Below, piece after piece: positions 13,001 to 27,188 of a DNA stretch of 64,000 nucleotides. This stretch comes from Pelecanus crispus. Taxonomy: Eukaryota > Chordata > Aves > Pelecaniformes > Pelecanidae. The notes beneath the pieces were generated by a model. That model did not search any database. It saw only the letters and a list, made by a program, of their open reading frames with translations, and was not told where the DNA came from. Numbering within the stretch: the stretch's first letter is position 1; each line of letters begins with the position of its first letter. The DNA lies in NCBI RefSeq assembly GCF_030463565.1, contig NC_134652.1:19817397-19881396 (forward strand). Reading direction: 5' to 3'. The position numbers and the translations under genes are program-made.

Positions 13001-15192
13001 ACCTGCTAATAGCTTGAACAGCGCTGTACCAACACAGCTACGGTACTTGCACTCAACTGGTTGCCTCATTGCTGCTCTGTGGGGTGGCTGCCCGGTATTG
13101 CCTTCTGTTGGCACGCTGAGCAATTTCCTCCGCATGGTGCTATCTGTGATGCTGCATCTTTGGAAATTCTTGGCCCCACCTGCTGTTGTGCAACTGAGAG
13201 AGCTGAGAACTATGAGAGCTGAAGACTGAATTTCCTACAGGCTATTCAACTTTGGCTTTAGCCAGTCTCCTCCTGTGACTAGCAGTAGATGACATCAGAA
13301 TAAAGAAAATTGTACACAGCTCTCTCCCTTGGAAAGACAACTAGTCTGTCCTACCACATCCATCACCTTCTCAAAATCCAGCAGATATTATGAGGAACTT
13401 AAAAGAATTTAGCTTCTCTTCAGTTTCTTTAAGCAGTGATTATGGTAGTTTCCCCATGTTGGGAAATGAACCTGTATTAAGGCTTGTAGTGCTAAAGCAT
13501 CTTACTCCATTTCCTGATGAAAGAATTTTTTTACTTCTGAGAATTTGTTTACCATAGACTAGGTCTTGGCCAGGAGGTGCAGGCAGAAATGAGTGTTTCG
13601 AGGCTGAATGCAGATGGTAAGCAGCTCACTGTGTGCCGTCACTGAAAGGGTCTTTCTGGGCACTTTCCTCCAAAGTCAGGGGACAGACCTGAATAGATTT
13701 AGGTGGGAATTCTGATTTCACATTACTGTTACCTTGAAAACTTATCTTGCAGTTGCAGCTGAATTACTTTCTTGTGCTAAGTTGCTCTATTCTACTTTCA
13801 CCTATGGCCATGTTGCCATGGCAAAGTCACTCCTGCATGTGTATGTTTTAAATACATAACCTACAAAGCACTTTGCATTCCTTTGACATGGTAGGCATCT
13901 ATTTTCCAGGTGATTTTCTTGTTTTAGATACAATCTGTAAAACAAATGGAGAACATGCTACCAGTAGGCCAATTCATATTTCCACAACAGCATCACTAAA
14001 AGCCTATGTACCATGTTGCATGTTACACATGTGAGTACTCTTTAAGCACATGCCTTTTTATAGGATCAAGCATCTACATAACATGTCTTTGGTTTCATGC
14101 TGTTACCATGCTGCAACATAATTCCTTGTCGTTTTCATAGCAAGTATAGAAAATTAAATTATAACAGCCTTTGGTTGAAAACAAGAACAGTACAGATTTT
14201 AGCCTTCATAGTATAACTTCTCTAAATAAGCTAGAGCATTATTTATTTATTTATTCTTGCATTAACACAAATTTCCACTAGTCTGTCACAATGACCAAAC
14301 ATTTTTGATTTCATATGTCTGTGAATAAATTTTAAAAATGTCAAATTAGATGGGTAATGCTCTGAACACGCACATTCAGCCTCTCAAAGTATTAGCCAGA
14401 GAGCTCTTCAAAACAGCAATTATTCAAAAATTGAAAAACAAGTTACATATTGCTTACCTCAAGCAGATTAGCAATGTTCTTTCATTTAGTTATAAGGTAC
14501 TCTGGGAGCACCTTTTCACTCTAAGAAGAAAGATTCTGGCAATCAGCAGAACATGAAAAAAGGGGTAGGTTGACTGCTCCAAGTTACAGAACTATTTACC
14601 AGTACAGATCTGTGCCTTTTTTTCTCTTGTTCCAGGGACTTTCATTACCAGAGAACAACAATCTGAGCTGAACATTTGCTGAAAGAGAAAGGGTCTAGAA
14701 GAAGTCCGTGAAATTGCTGTTTAACATTATAATGCAATCAACACTGGAGATGAAGAAAGAGTACATATAGAAGCACAGGTGCTGTTCTGGATGCTGTTCG
14801 CTTCCAGGGGGTACCCATCGGGACTACATCCCTTTCTCTTTCCTTTTTAATGGATTCAAATACATTCCAGAACATAGAGAAAATGAATGCTGTCCAGGTA
14901 GCCAATTCTGGATGCTGTACCATAGAAAATCTATGGAACTATTTAATATATGTAGCATAAAACCTAAGACATAGTCTATATACAATGCTATATAGTAGTT
15001 TTTACAGTAAATAGTAGGAAATCCATTATTTTCAGCTACGCTAGCACTTCTTAGATGTACACTGTGACAAATGCCATTTTGTGCAATGATAAAATTCTTT
15101 TACGTCAATAGGCTGATGAGTCAAATTGTTCACGTGAACCAGATTCAAGTTACTGTGTTAAATTTTGTGAGTCCTGTGGAATTAGGCAAGTA
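7068..15192. other. Intergenic sequence, no gene recognised
   Basis: No exon, RNA gene or transposon stands out. There are small simple repeats (for example TTTA units near 14,239-14,257) and short A- or T-tracts. All open frames are short and lack splice or family support. Confidence 0.6.
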
Positions 15193-15824
15193 TAGAATCA
15201 TAGAATTGTTTAGGTTGGAAAAGACCTTTAAGATCATCCAGTCCAACCATTAACCTACGCTACCAAGTCCACACTAAACCAATCAAGGGTAGACTAGACT
15301 AAACCATGTCCCGAAGTGCCACATCTACCCATTTTTTGAACACTTCCAGGGATGGGGACTCCACCACCTCTCTGGGCAGCCTGTTCCAATTCTTGACCAC
15401 CCTTTCCGTAAAGAAATTTTTCCTAATTTCCAACCTAAACCTCCCCTGGCACAGCTTGAGCCCATTTCCCCTTGTCCTATCACTAACTACATGGGAGAAG
15501 AGCCCAACACCCACCTCACTACAACCTCCTCTCAGGTAGCTGTAGAGAGCGATAAGGTCTCCCCTCAGCCTCCTCTTCTCCAGGCTAAACAACCACAGTT
15601 CCCTCAGCCGCTCCTCATAAGGCCTGTGCTCCAGACCCTTCACCAGCTTCGTTACCCTTCTCTGGACACGCTCCAGCACCTCGATGTCTGTCTTGTAGTG
15701 AGGGGCCCAAAACTGGACACACTATTCCAGGTGCGGCCTCACCCGCGCTGAGTACAGGGGGACAATCACCTCCCTGCTCCTGCTGGCCACGCTATTCCTG
15801 ATACAAGCCAGGATGCTGTTGGCC
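15193..15824 (-). mobile_element. CR1 LINE fragment, 5'-truncated, 3' end complete
   Basis: The minus strand ends with the typical CR1 3' tip (read on plus as AATCATAGAATTG...GGTTGGAAAAGACC). It encodes the C-terminal part of the CR1 reverse transcriptase ORF: an [20 protein letters not shown] motif, then [20 protein letters not shown] and [19 protein letters not shown] nonsense codon interrupts the frame just upstream, where a Tyr is expected (LE*CVQFW), so the copy is dead. The rest of ORF2 and the 5' end are missing, as is usual for bird CR1 insertions. Confidence 0.95.
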
Positions 15825-18299
15825 CCTGATATCACAAGTAAATAATTTATTTCTTAACATGAGTCATGCCTTATCTGTCTCAGAAGAGACCATTAGATCT
15901 GCTGTTCGAAGCCATTTTTCTGCTGGGAGTTCTTCATGAGTAATAAGGTGGTTTACAAATTCAACATCGTAAACTAGCAAAGCACCGGAGCAGCAGTGAA
16001 CTTCCTGAGCCCACTTTTTAAGATCTTCAGAAATCTTGATGTTGGGTGCAGCATTAAGGACAAGATGAGCATACAGAGTAGTCTCTTTATGTCTGCATCA
16101 CTTTTGGTAGTTTATAGGGAGGAGCATGGGAATAAAACACCTTTTAGAAAGCAGTCAAGACAAAATCATACCACTTTGAGAAAGACATGGACAGAAAAAT
16201 TAAAGGAAGAATGCTGGCTAGCAACAAGCTCTGCCAGTCCTACAGATGTACTAAGACATTAAAATCTGTAGAGGCTACTGGCAGCAGGACTGGAAGTCGG
16301 CAGGGGCACTGACACGTACATGTTGTGCATCTTCAAGCACCAAAGGATGACATTAAATCCAAGGAATTTAAAGTGTCTCCAAAACCGGTATTAAGTACAG
16401 CTTTTCTTAAGAATAGGTTCATTATTGTAATTATTTTCTGTATCTATAAATGCACTTACTGTAGTTATTTGTGTACTGCAGGAAAGGACAGAACTTCACC
16501 TATAAATAGTTTAGAAAAGATGGACAGAATGTTTTTGAATATAAGAATGTTTTCTCTTCCTGTGTTAGTTTAATGGGATAGATGCCAATGCTTTTATGAA
16601 TTATGAATGCAGCAGTCTTCTTTCCAAATGAAGATGTTGGAAGTCTGCCACTGGAACGAGGTGCTCATATTACATACTGCCAGCAAATTTCTGTTTCTTT
16701 AATGAAAACTAGATTACTAAACCACTTTTCTTTTGAAAAACATTACTCTTGCCTATAATGATGTTGCATAGCATATTCTCCGCTAGAATAAAAGAGAAAA
16801 AAATAATCAGGATAGAAAGCAATTTGAATCACGGTTCTAACAGGGAAATTCATATACTGTGCCCCTGATGTAAATAGCTGTTTGTGCACCGCCTACCTTC
16901 CTCCTTCAACAAAACATAATCTGGGTTTATGACTGATCAGGCATTTGTTACTAGTCCTAATGCATGTTTTTTTCCCCACAATGATTCTCTTTTTAGCTAC
17001 CTGAAACAAAGTAATTCTTTAAAGTAATTTAATCACCGAGACTATTAATGGAAATATTGCTCAAGGAAACATCACTCCCTTCTTAAGAGCAGAATTTTGT
17101 CCTTAAATATGATTCAACTTTTGTTTCATAAAGAATGTAGAAGCGTTATGTAAAGTTTGTGTTTTTTCCCACTGAGTGACCCTAAGTCTCAAGAATGCTT
17201 TTAGAGGAAGTGAAAGTACGCCTTTTGACAAATCTGGAAGTCAAATATTCAACATGAAAAAGGTTCAAAGAAAGCCAGTGAGGCTGCACTGCTTCCGCTG
17301 CACAGGTTACACAGCAGCCAATGGTGCCACAACTGCTCTTTGCCTGTATATCAGCAAACTGCAACGTTACTAACAAAGCCCATGGAAAACGTGTTTCATT
17401 TAATCGTATGTACGTATTGCAATATACTGTATATACCTTCATGTTTTGTGTTCACAGGGAATTGTTAGCTGCTTCTGCTAACACCTAGCAGGATTTTACA
17501 AGAAGATGCAAAACACTGTTTGTCTCGGGTCATTTTAGTCTAATCAGCAATCCTTTCTATCATCTCCAAATCTGAACCACATCTCGGATCTCATGCGGTG
17601 GTATTGCAGGTTTCACAGTAGCATCTCAGATAAAAGGTACAAGTTTTCTTGAGTAACAGCTCTCCCTCCATTGTTTTTCTTTGCAATAACTCAGTATATA
17701 GTATGAAGACCGTTAGTTCACACCAAGGGCTCATCTATAAGGATATCCTCTAGGTTGCACGTTTATTTTATGTTACCTTAGAGTTAAAACACCCCAACAA
17801 CATAATAAAGGGTAATCAGAAGGTAAGTGCACAGAACAATAGATACTACTGAAATCGTATTAACTCAGAAAATCATCAAAAAGGGAGAGAACAAAAAGGA
17901 AAAAGATCAATATGACATGATAAGAAGCAGTGAAATTAGGTTAAAAAAAACCTGCAGCAGAAGCTCTACAGGATTGTTAAGTACCGAAATGTACCTTTTA
18001 AAAAAAATCCTCAAACACACGGTCACACTGTGTAACCCACCTGGTTATATTTTACAAGTGGGGTGCCAAATCCAGTCAACTTTAGTTAGGCAGGCTTTGC
18101 ACTCATGAAAATGAGTGGTAACACTCTCTATGACATTAATGAGAACAAAATTAGGCCATGTAAGTACCTTCTGACTTTACTATAACGCAAAATATTACTG
18201 CATTCCATTTTCTACTCTGCATTTCCGTGAGTTGATGGTATGCTTGCACGATTAAGATAAAGCTAGTAAATGTTTTAATTAAAATAGTATCACAAACTA
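15825..18299. other. Intergenic sequence, nothing recognised
   Basis: AT-rich sequence without recognisable exons or repeats. It lies beyond the proposed distal PCGF5 poly(A) signal. Confidence 0.55.
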
Positions 18300-18328
18300 G
18301 AGAGAAGTCAGATAAAACCAGAGATTTT

Positions 18329-18334
18329 TTTATT
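18329..18334 (-). terminator. PCGF5: Candidate distal poly(A) signal for PCGF5
   Basis: AATAAA on the gene strand sits in an A-rich context and is followed within about 40 nt by a GT-rich stretch (AGTTTGTGATAC), as expected of a cleavage/polyadenylation site. A second AATAAA lies 88 nt upstream at 18417-18422. It is chosen as the distal candidate because the repeat-free stretch continues up to here. Confidence 0.3.
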
Positions 18335-21300
18335 GCACAAAATAAATTATATAGAAACAATGCAACAAAACAACTCGTATTGTAGGCTGCACAACAGATG
18401 TTACAACATGAATATATTTATTGCTTTGAGAAAGGAGCAATTCAGTGCTAGTAAGCAGATTAGTTATACTTCTTGCTCATCTAGATTTTTCATAAAATTA
18501 ATCCAACTGGGCTAGAGGCATCTTGCAGCATACGGGTCAGACCAAATTGTCATTTGTTATCAGCTGTTATAAAGGTGCTGTGAACATTCCTGACATTAGC
18601 ATGAAGCACTCAATTTAACATCACCGGTGCTGAGCCATACAGGTAGTTACATAATTAGAAATATTATTACATATCAAATATATTTATATACAAGATTCTA
18701 AAAGGTCCATTTACAGGATTTGCATGAGCTGTTGTGCTAAAATAAATCTCGCTTACAAATGTCGATGCAGCTTTGAACAGGCACACTTCACTCTACATCA
18801 AGAGGCAGGACCATGGGGTTTTGCCACCTCCCCCCCCGGTACCAGCCCTTCCCTTACCTAATTGTCAAATTGCTCACTAGTGCTAACTCAGTTATAGGTG
18901 TCTCATTTTTTCCAGGGCCACACTCAGCTTCTAAGGATTTTAGCACAGATTGAAAAAGACCCCAAACATTCCTTTGGTAGAACTGGGTGAAATTTGCAGT
19001 GCTTTTTTAAATACTTCAAAACACAACATATTTGGTTCTTTAAAAGATACAAGACTGCAATAGTGATATTGCACTCAGCTCAAATGGATTTAAGTTTTTA
19101 AACTGCTACTTTGTGGACCCTGAGATGTCGACCCCCAGTGAATTAATACAGAAATCAGCTCTTAACAAAAACTATAAAAACGGACAATATTCAAATAATA
19201 AAACACATCAAAACCTGATCACTTGCAGATCTTTGTGAAGCCTGCAGATTAATGATATAGTCCCATTACAAGTGTTCATAGTCTTGAGTGAAATTCTCCC
19301 CCAATTTGACAATTATGCAAGCATTTACTCAGCTGAGTTTGTAACGCTGAATTCTACTGCAACTGTATGCAACATTGCAAAACTTTTTTTACTTATGGGA
19401 AGGTTAATATAATAAGATTAAATTTCAAGAATCTCAGTCACCCATGAAAGGAAATTCAGTGAGGAAGTGGGAACTCTGGGTCATTTCAAGTCTTAGCTAC
19501 AAGGATAATTCAAGAAAATAGCTCCACTGAGGTCAGGCTGAAGAGCTTAACTCAGCATCAGGCCCACGGAGTAACCCCTGCAGAATCCCACTGAAATAAG
19601 TAAATAGATTTTGGATTGTACACTAATAACTACAAACAAATGCGCTCGCCACTCCTTCCTGTACTTTAACAAAATTCTTTGCTTTACTGTGGTTTTTTTC
19701 CTGAAACTGTGTTAATGCATTATGTTGAATCAAAATCCAGTTAAGAGTGAGGTTTCAAATAGCTGCAAAATACTACAAGAAATGAGTTATTCTGAATTTA
19801 AAAAAATACTATTTGTACAAATGCTCAGAAACGTTAGTGATGCAATCATGTTCCATGCATGTACCCAGCAGTAGTTTCCTTTGGAGGAAAGTAAGTATTA
19901 AACTTGACTAATGTGGCATACTTCTTCATCCAGGGAACTGGTTTTTTAAATACTGTATGTAAAATTCTGCCACCATTTTATAAAAATGTTTATAAGTATA
20001 ATAAGATTCAACTGAATACCTAAATCTACCCTGAAACATCCATTATAACACAAACATCACAAAAAATTATTAGTATTTTTTATAATTATTACGAAGTAGA
20101 AATGTCATAAGGCAGGATGAAGTGAATATCAAAGATGAAAAACAGCACCACCAGTCTATGTTTTGCAATTAGCTTTCTGATTGGACAGAAAATATGTTAT
20201 CATAGTCAGATACAATTGTTTAAGGTAAGGTAAGAAATGCATTTAGCCCAGCTGTACTAACTATACAGCTACACACAGAATAAACATTCCATAAATCAAC
20301 AGAAAATGCATTTGAGCACAAAAAATAAAAATATGTGATTCTCTAAGCAGCATTTTGTTTTCTTTTTTTTCAAAACATTAACATAGATAGATATTGGACT
20401 GATTAAATATCTACAAGTGCTTTTCCTTTACAAAAATACATATATTCTTAATAGTAGGATAGACTGTCATTAACAATGACCTGGTTTTTTCACTTCAATT
20501 TGAATGATTTATAAGCTAAATTTTACAACCACAAAAAGGTTTATTTGTAATATGATGTTATCACTTTTGACAAAAAGCTTAAAACATTTTATATTTTAAA
20601 ACAAATTAGCAACATAACATCACAATATGTTCTATGAGCTCCTAAGTACTGTGAGGGCTGCTCTATTAAAAACTGGTAACTACTGATCAAATGCAAGGAA
20701 GCATTAGAACATTATTACTGCTCACCATAGGCTCCTTTCTTATCATAACTTGGATCACAGCTTATATAAGGACACTTAGGCCCCCATCCCAAAAAAATCC
20801 ATTGAGAGTAACTCTGTATCATCTATTCAGTAGCCTGGAACATCCAACAATTCAGGCTTTGCACTAATTTTAAAAAACGCAAAATACTTTCCTTTCAATA
20901 GCTAAGTCTGCAATAAGGGAAAAAATGATGCATTGCTTCACATTTATTCTAAGAAGCTTGTATTTGAGAAAAAAAATACGATCAGTAAGTTTTTAGAATG
21001 AAATAGTTCAGTCAGCTAAGTAATTAAATTGTCCTATTACTTTCCAGTTTAGTTAATCACTATCCTGGAAAAGGAAATCAAGATATTTGGATTTCTTCAT
21101 TCTTTCTATTTCATACTGCACAAGTAAAATAATTGACTTCTTGCTAATCAATGGTCTCACGTCAAGGACAGCAATGCCATTTGCTAAAAAAATATCTATA
21201 AAAATCTGTAAAACATACTTAATATCTTCTCATTATCCTCCAAGTCTGTCCTTTCCACCCTCCAAAATATCACTGAACTACGGCTAGAAAACCCCAAAGT

Positions 21301-21957
21301 AGCTTGGTGAATATTTTGTGCTTTGGAAGGTTTACAGGATTGACAGCACACTGAAGTTTTTTATTAGTTCACAGGCCAGGTATAGCAGACACATCAGTAA
21401 TGCAAGCCTTTGTGCTTTTCTTTGCGAACATGAGCTATGACTCAAAGAGCTAGTCTAGGTCTGTTAACTCAAGCTTTATGCTACTCCTGCTGTTTCTTTC
21501 CTTTTCTATTTTGTTTTGGAAACTGCTAGGTGTGCCTAACCCTTTAGCTTGGTGACATAGACAGCTACCACCAGTTAAGTTCTGCTTGAATGATTCCAGG
21601 TGTAACTCTTGACCACTGCACTCCAGGAAAGGGTCACTGCCTTATTCCAAGTCAGTTTCTGTGTGGCTTTACCTTTGGTATTACATAGGTCCCTTAAAAC
21701 TATTAGGCAATCAGATTATCCATAAAAATAGTTTATTTTTAAAAAACTTTTTTTATGAACAAACTAAGTCTCTGACAACAAAGAGTAATTGAAAATCAAT
21801 CAGTATGTGATATTTTTCAGTAAAAAGGGAGCACGTTTCATTTTACCGCATCAAAATTCATGAGACAACAGCAACAATGTCTACTATACTCAATATAATA
21901 CAAACCAGAACTTTAGGAGTAGAATACCATCATAAAATATGTGCCTTGCACTTTGAT

Positions 21958-21973
21958 AATAAACATCTTTATT
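21958..21973. terminator. Bidirectional AATAAA/TTTATT motif
   Basis: The plus strand reads AATAAACATCTTTATT, so a canonical poly(A) hexamer is present on both strands within 16 bp. On the PCGF5 strand it is followed by AATAATAAAC-free, TG-containing sequence (TCAAAGTGCAAGG). It could be an intermediate PCGF5 poly(A) site. Confidence 0.25.
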
Positions 21974-24900
21974 ACAACTTAATTTGTAATACAAACCTCA
22001 GTACGTTAACTAGCAGCACAAATGTTTTACTGCTGCAGCAATATTGTATATTGTATAGCAACCTACTCTCAACTCTTACTTTGCTTTCCACTCACCATCA
22101 TGAGGAAAAAGGAAAATGCACAGTAACCACTTCTGTTCACCTCATCCTGTCAACTGTCACATTATTAAACCTTGTTAGAAGCAGTCGCTAAAAATACACG
22201 TAAAAGTTACTTCAAAGAAAAGTATGCCTAAGGGTTCAGATAAACATGCAAAGTCAAACTAATGCCTCTCTTTGGTTAAAATTAATGTAATTATGAAAAA
22301 TTCCACTTGTAGACATCTTTCATTCCAGAATGTGTCCTCCATCCTGAGCCTACAGAACTGGGTCTCTTTCTGCAAGTACGAAAGGTTAGCCTGGATCTTT
22401 CCGCCCATCTATAGAGCTCCTCCATTTCACTGCCATACTCCAGAACTGCACGGATCTAAATTGCTTACTAGAGAATGAAACAACATCCTTACCCAACTCA
22501 ACTCAAGCTACCTGAATTCAGAAGATTTATGGCACACACCTTGGATGGAAGAATGTGTCAGGAATTCATTAATTAATCAATTTCCTGTTCTGGAATCTGA
22601 TGTTTTAATCTGATCTACAGACAGTGTAGACAGTAATTAAAAAAAAAAAATTGAACAGGTAGATCTGCTTATGAAGAAAAATATATTACCATTATAAGAT
22701 CACTTTTTGGAGGACATTCCTACAGAAAGATGTTTCAGCTGAGGTCTGAAGGCCAGACTACCTGTATGCGATAAAACTAGTGGTAAATGAGCAGCTGGAA
22801 GCTTTTCACATTTCCTTTAGGGTCAATCAATTCCCTTGTGTCTTGGAATCCATCCTGGAACATGCTCCAGTAGACTGCAATCCTTCCTCAGACAAATGTC
22901 TTTAGCTGAACACCTTGTGGAAGCATTACCTTGTTCAAACTGGCTATTAAGGATTCAAAATGCAGAACTGTGAAAACTTTACTAAGATCCATGAGAGGTG
23001 CCTGATGAACCAAACCTATGAGCCGATTCCTCATGTGCAATTTCTCCTTTGTAACTCCTCAATGTTTCTACTTGTTGGGCATGAAATGGTGTGGGGTATG
23101 AGAATGGGCAAAGGATGTGTAAGAACCTAGAATTAATTACAGGACACAGGGTGCCTGAACAGACATTTTAACTGAGATAAATAATAACATAGTATGAAGT
23201 AAAACGAGAGGGGAATATCCTGCGTGATATATGCATTTTTGACGGAATCAAACAGATGCCTTCAACCTGTCTAGGTTAAGTGAAGAAACTGGACCAAGCT
23301 CTTGATTTAAGCATCTCTATGTTTATGTATTTGCTGTGGATAGGCATATAAGACTTAACTGCCTCTGGTCTTTTCCAGGATAAAAATGAGTTTGATCAGT
23401 CCATGTAATTGACCAGTATTTTATGTAGCCCCTCTAATCAACAGGGCTCAAATCTGTTTATTTTGAGACTCAAGACTGGCTTTGAACAACTATCTTTTCT
23501 CTAATATTTCTACCAGACATAGCACCTGGCTGAGCTGGATGCCATTCCTTTGTTGCAAGTTCCTCCCCAGAATATTTTTTCTGGGGAGCGAATGTCTCTT
23601 GGTGTCTTCAGTGATACGAAAATGCAAAAAAAACCCCAGAAAGGGAACAATACAACTTAGTGACTGGTTCAATTAAAGGACTAAACACTGGCCTATTTTG
23701 TTATTTTAGAAAACAACAGAGAAAGAAAATTGTTTACTTCTCTCTCAAAGTCATGTCTAACAATTATACAGGAGAGGGGAGATGGAACTCTGGACTACCA
23801 CTTTGTCTGCGGGGGAGAACAAGAGCCTAGCTTATATCTAAGGGGACGTGATCCATCTTTTTTCACCTGCAGATATACTGGAACTGTTTTCAACAACTAC
23901 AGAAGAGAAAATTCAAGTCAAATTGCTGGAGCCTAAGGAGAAAAAAGACCGAGATCCAGAATTCAAGGGCTCCTCACACAGAAAATGAAATAATTTCAAT
24001 ATAAAGCTAATTCTTTTCATATAGTTTCTACTGAGATAGATAATTTAAAATTGAAAAAACCTAACAGAACACATTTCTTTTTGTGTTTGTTTCCCATGAA
24101 AGAAAGCTTCTCAATACAGCATGCTTATGAAATATTCTTGCTGAAAATCTTAAGACCATAGATAAAATACAGAAGCAAATATTACCCTGCCAAATGCAAA
24201 TAATGGGCTTAAAAGGTATTCTGTATTAATAATCAGGCACTTTGCTTTATATAACATTTTCAGTAAAGTCAAAATAATACTTTTTAGAAATATTTTTTGC
24301 ATAATAACTGCAAGCTAGCTGAGTATGCACAATATACTTACAGTGCTGCATACTCCTAGGACCCAAATCCCAGAAGCTTTCATACGAACAGTACCTACTA
24401 TAGTGATGAGTCACTTAGATTATTGTAGTAATCTTATTTGGTATTTCATCCAAATAAAAATATGCTTATAGGACTAGGCCCTTAGCTACAAGCAGTGTAG
24501 CAATGCATGATGGAAGATACATTTCTTGATCAATCATCTAATTCCATATTGTCTGAGATATTATAGGATCTCGCTTGTAGAATCTAGAGTTTGTTACTAG
24601 ACAAATGCAGCATACAGCTACGCTCAACAAAAAGTTGCTTATGACTTTCATTAATGACTTACCCCAGAGTTAAAAGCCAATACAAGTTTTCCACTTTTAG
24701 GGAAAAAAAGCACCAAATGTGCTAAATAAGAGACAGCAAGTTTAGGTAGTAGTGTGGAATTTTTTAGGTCTTATTCCTCTGCAGCTAGGTACTGCCAATA
24801 TGGGAAAGCCGTAGAAACACAGTGGCAGCAACGCTTATTTTATATTCCTATTCTTTACAAAAATGCAGTGGTGACACTTTGTCATGGAAATGCTCAGCAA

Positions 24901-25820
24901 GTGTGACTGTACACAGCAATCTGCTCTAAGACAGCATATGGTGTGATTTTAATGGAATGCTTAGGTACTCATTTCACTTTACCCCATCTTTGGCACACAG
25001 GAATCTGTAGACGCATTCTCATATTCCTATGCTGTTCAGACATTCTTAATTGGCACAAATGAATTAAATATGCATATCTGTAGACATATGGCACATAGGT
25101 ACTATATGGGAGAGAAATTTCCTGTAAAGAAGGCAATGCCTGCGTTATACAAGCTGCCCAGTTAAGATATGTATTTCACTGGCACTTCACTGCTACAAAA
25201 ACTATTAAACTATAACAGCACTCAGGCACTGTGCCATCAGATCAAAAATGCATGAAGTGTAGGTGGCTAGATCATATGCATTTAATGCCACGACTCTCAG
25301 CTGGGAACGTTAAATCATATCTGTCAGTATTTTCCATGCTTAGAAAGAAGAGTTGCCTTCTGTAATCCAGCTTTAAGCTGCATCAAGAAAATAGCATGAA
25401 TTAAACCAATGTCCAATTCTGATCAAGAGAATTCATGGTTCTCTGCATTGTGAATACAGAAAGTCATTAAACAGTCAAATCTTCTATTAGTTGCCATGCA
25501 GAAGCCAATACAAAGTAGTCTTATTTCAGGGGTCCCGTTAGGTGGATGCAAAATTCTGTGTAAGACAACTGAAAATGGATTAAAAATAATGTGTTCTTCT
25601 CTTTTTAAAACAAGTCTGTTCAAATTTGTCAACACAGCAAGCGCAACTGTTGAGAAAAAAATTGCCCCCTGAACCAAGCAGAAATTATGCTTAAGAGTAC
25701 TACAATTAGGTTTGTGATAAACTGAAACAGGCTTTCTGTGTCAAGTGAATCTACAGTGAAAATTGTGGCATAAAAACACATGAAGTACATAAAAACTGTA
25801 AGGTGTCACTTGTGTGTGCA

Positions 25821-25834
25821 TGTAAATATTTACA
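25821..25834. repeat. 14-bp perfect palindrome with Pumilio-type motif on both strands
   Basis: The sequence TGTAAATATTTACA equals its own reverse complement. It contains TGTAAATA, a Pumilio-recognition-like octamer, in both orientations. It is also forkhead-like as DNA. It lies within the putative 3' UTR. Confidence 0.6.
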
Positions 25835-26344
25835 AATAATATCCTATTTCTACCATACAAAACAACTGTATATCCTAAAGAGAAGAATGACTTGCAATTG
25901 TAACGCATGCTCTGCTCTTCCAAGCTGCTACATGAAGAGGACCTCTATATACACAAAGAATCTATTTTCCCTAGAGACTCTGCAGAGCAGGAAAGCCCTC
26001 CCTACCTGGAGTATCTTGTTTCTGTCAAGTAGCACATCATAGACTGGGTGGGCAAAAAGACGACCGCTTCCTGCAGCCAGCATGTACACCCCTTCCCATC
26101 TACAGCGTGGGCAAACCAGTGCCTGTACCAGTCAGCACACTATGCCTGCAGAAAAGAGCGCAGCTTCCTAAACGTTTTGCTTCCCCAGGTTCACTGGCAT
26201 CTGCACAATATGTGCAACCTTGACCTGCAATGGCAGGTTTCCTAAACAGACTGCTACCGACAGCATCTTTATTTCTTCATGTCATATGGGCTTTGGAGTG
26301 CAATGGTAGAAGTTAACCCAACCAGATATGGATTCCTCAAGTCA

Positions 26345-26372
26345 TTAATGTTAGAACTCCTACTAACATTAA
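26345..26372. repeat. Perfect 10-bp stem-loop
   Basis: The arms TTAATGTTAG and CTAACATTAA are perfectly complementary across an 8-nt spacer. If the PCGF5 3' UTR reaches here, the RNA could form this hairpin. Confidence 0.65.
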
Positions 26373-27182
26373 AGGGGCCAGATTTAATGCACAACATGCT
26401 TCTTTCTCCTACAGAAACATACTAATGTACATGAACAAAAATTCACAAAGGAGTAACAGCCTTGCATCTATCTTTATACTTGATCCCAAGACAGAATTTT
26501 CACTTTGTCTTATCCAAGTATGATTAGTTCACTCTGTAGTAGCTTCTGAAAAGTTGATTTGGTTCCTTGTTGCTCTATGCTAAAGGTGTAAGAAAGTAGG
26601 TAGTTATCTACAATACTAGCAGGCATGTATTAAGTAGAAATTACATAAAGGTACTGAACTATAAGTATCTCCACAGAATTTGAAGTGAAAAACTCAACTG
26701 ACTTTTAAGCAGAGCAAAGACAACGGAAGACTACAGAAAACATATGCATTGCTACGCTCCCTGCAACATAACCAGAAACCTCAATAAACATTCTATACTA
26801 GAACCATTACGCTTGCAATACCTAAGGCAACAATCACTTTTTATCCAGCACTACCAGGTCTCAGGAAAAAGAAGACCTGAACAATTATTTTGGTCAGACT
26901 GCTTATCTTCAGTATTGCATTACCTCTCATTTTATGGAAATATGAATGAAAATTTCTATAATGAATTCTAAACTCCAGATAGTCACAAGAGATACATAAT
27001 GTAATTAAAGCTATATATTATTCTTGTTTTAGCATACTATATACCTCCAACCAATCTTAAAAGAAATGCTTACTATGAAAGGCAATAATTGTGTAAAATT
27101 TTGCCTTGGTTGGAATCTTACAGTGAATTTTTTTTTTTTCCATAGACACTTACATTATTTTTAACTTCCTTTTTATGGAGGC

Positions 27183-27188
27183 TTTATT
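27183..27188 (-). terminator. PCGF5: Candidate proximal poly(A) signal for PCGF5
   Basis: AATAAA on the gene strand lies about 795 nt beyond the stop codon, followed by TG-containing sequence (ATGTAAGTGTCTATGG). If used it would give a short 3' UTR. Confidence 0.3.

Noticed and set aside
15299..15751. Open frames of 126 and 86 codons as possible genes
   Set aside because: The minus-strand frame is the CR1 reverse-transcriptase C-terminus and the plus-strand frame is its shadow.
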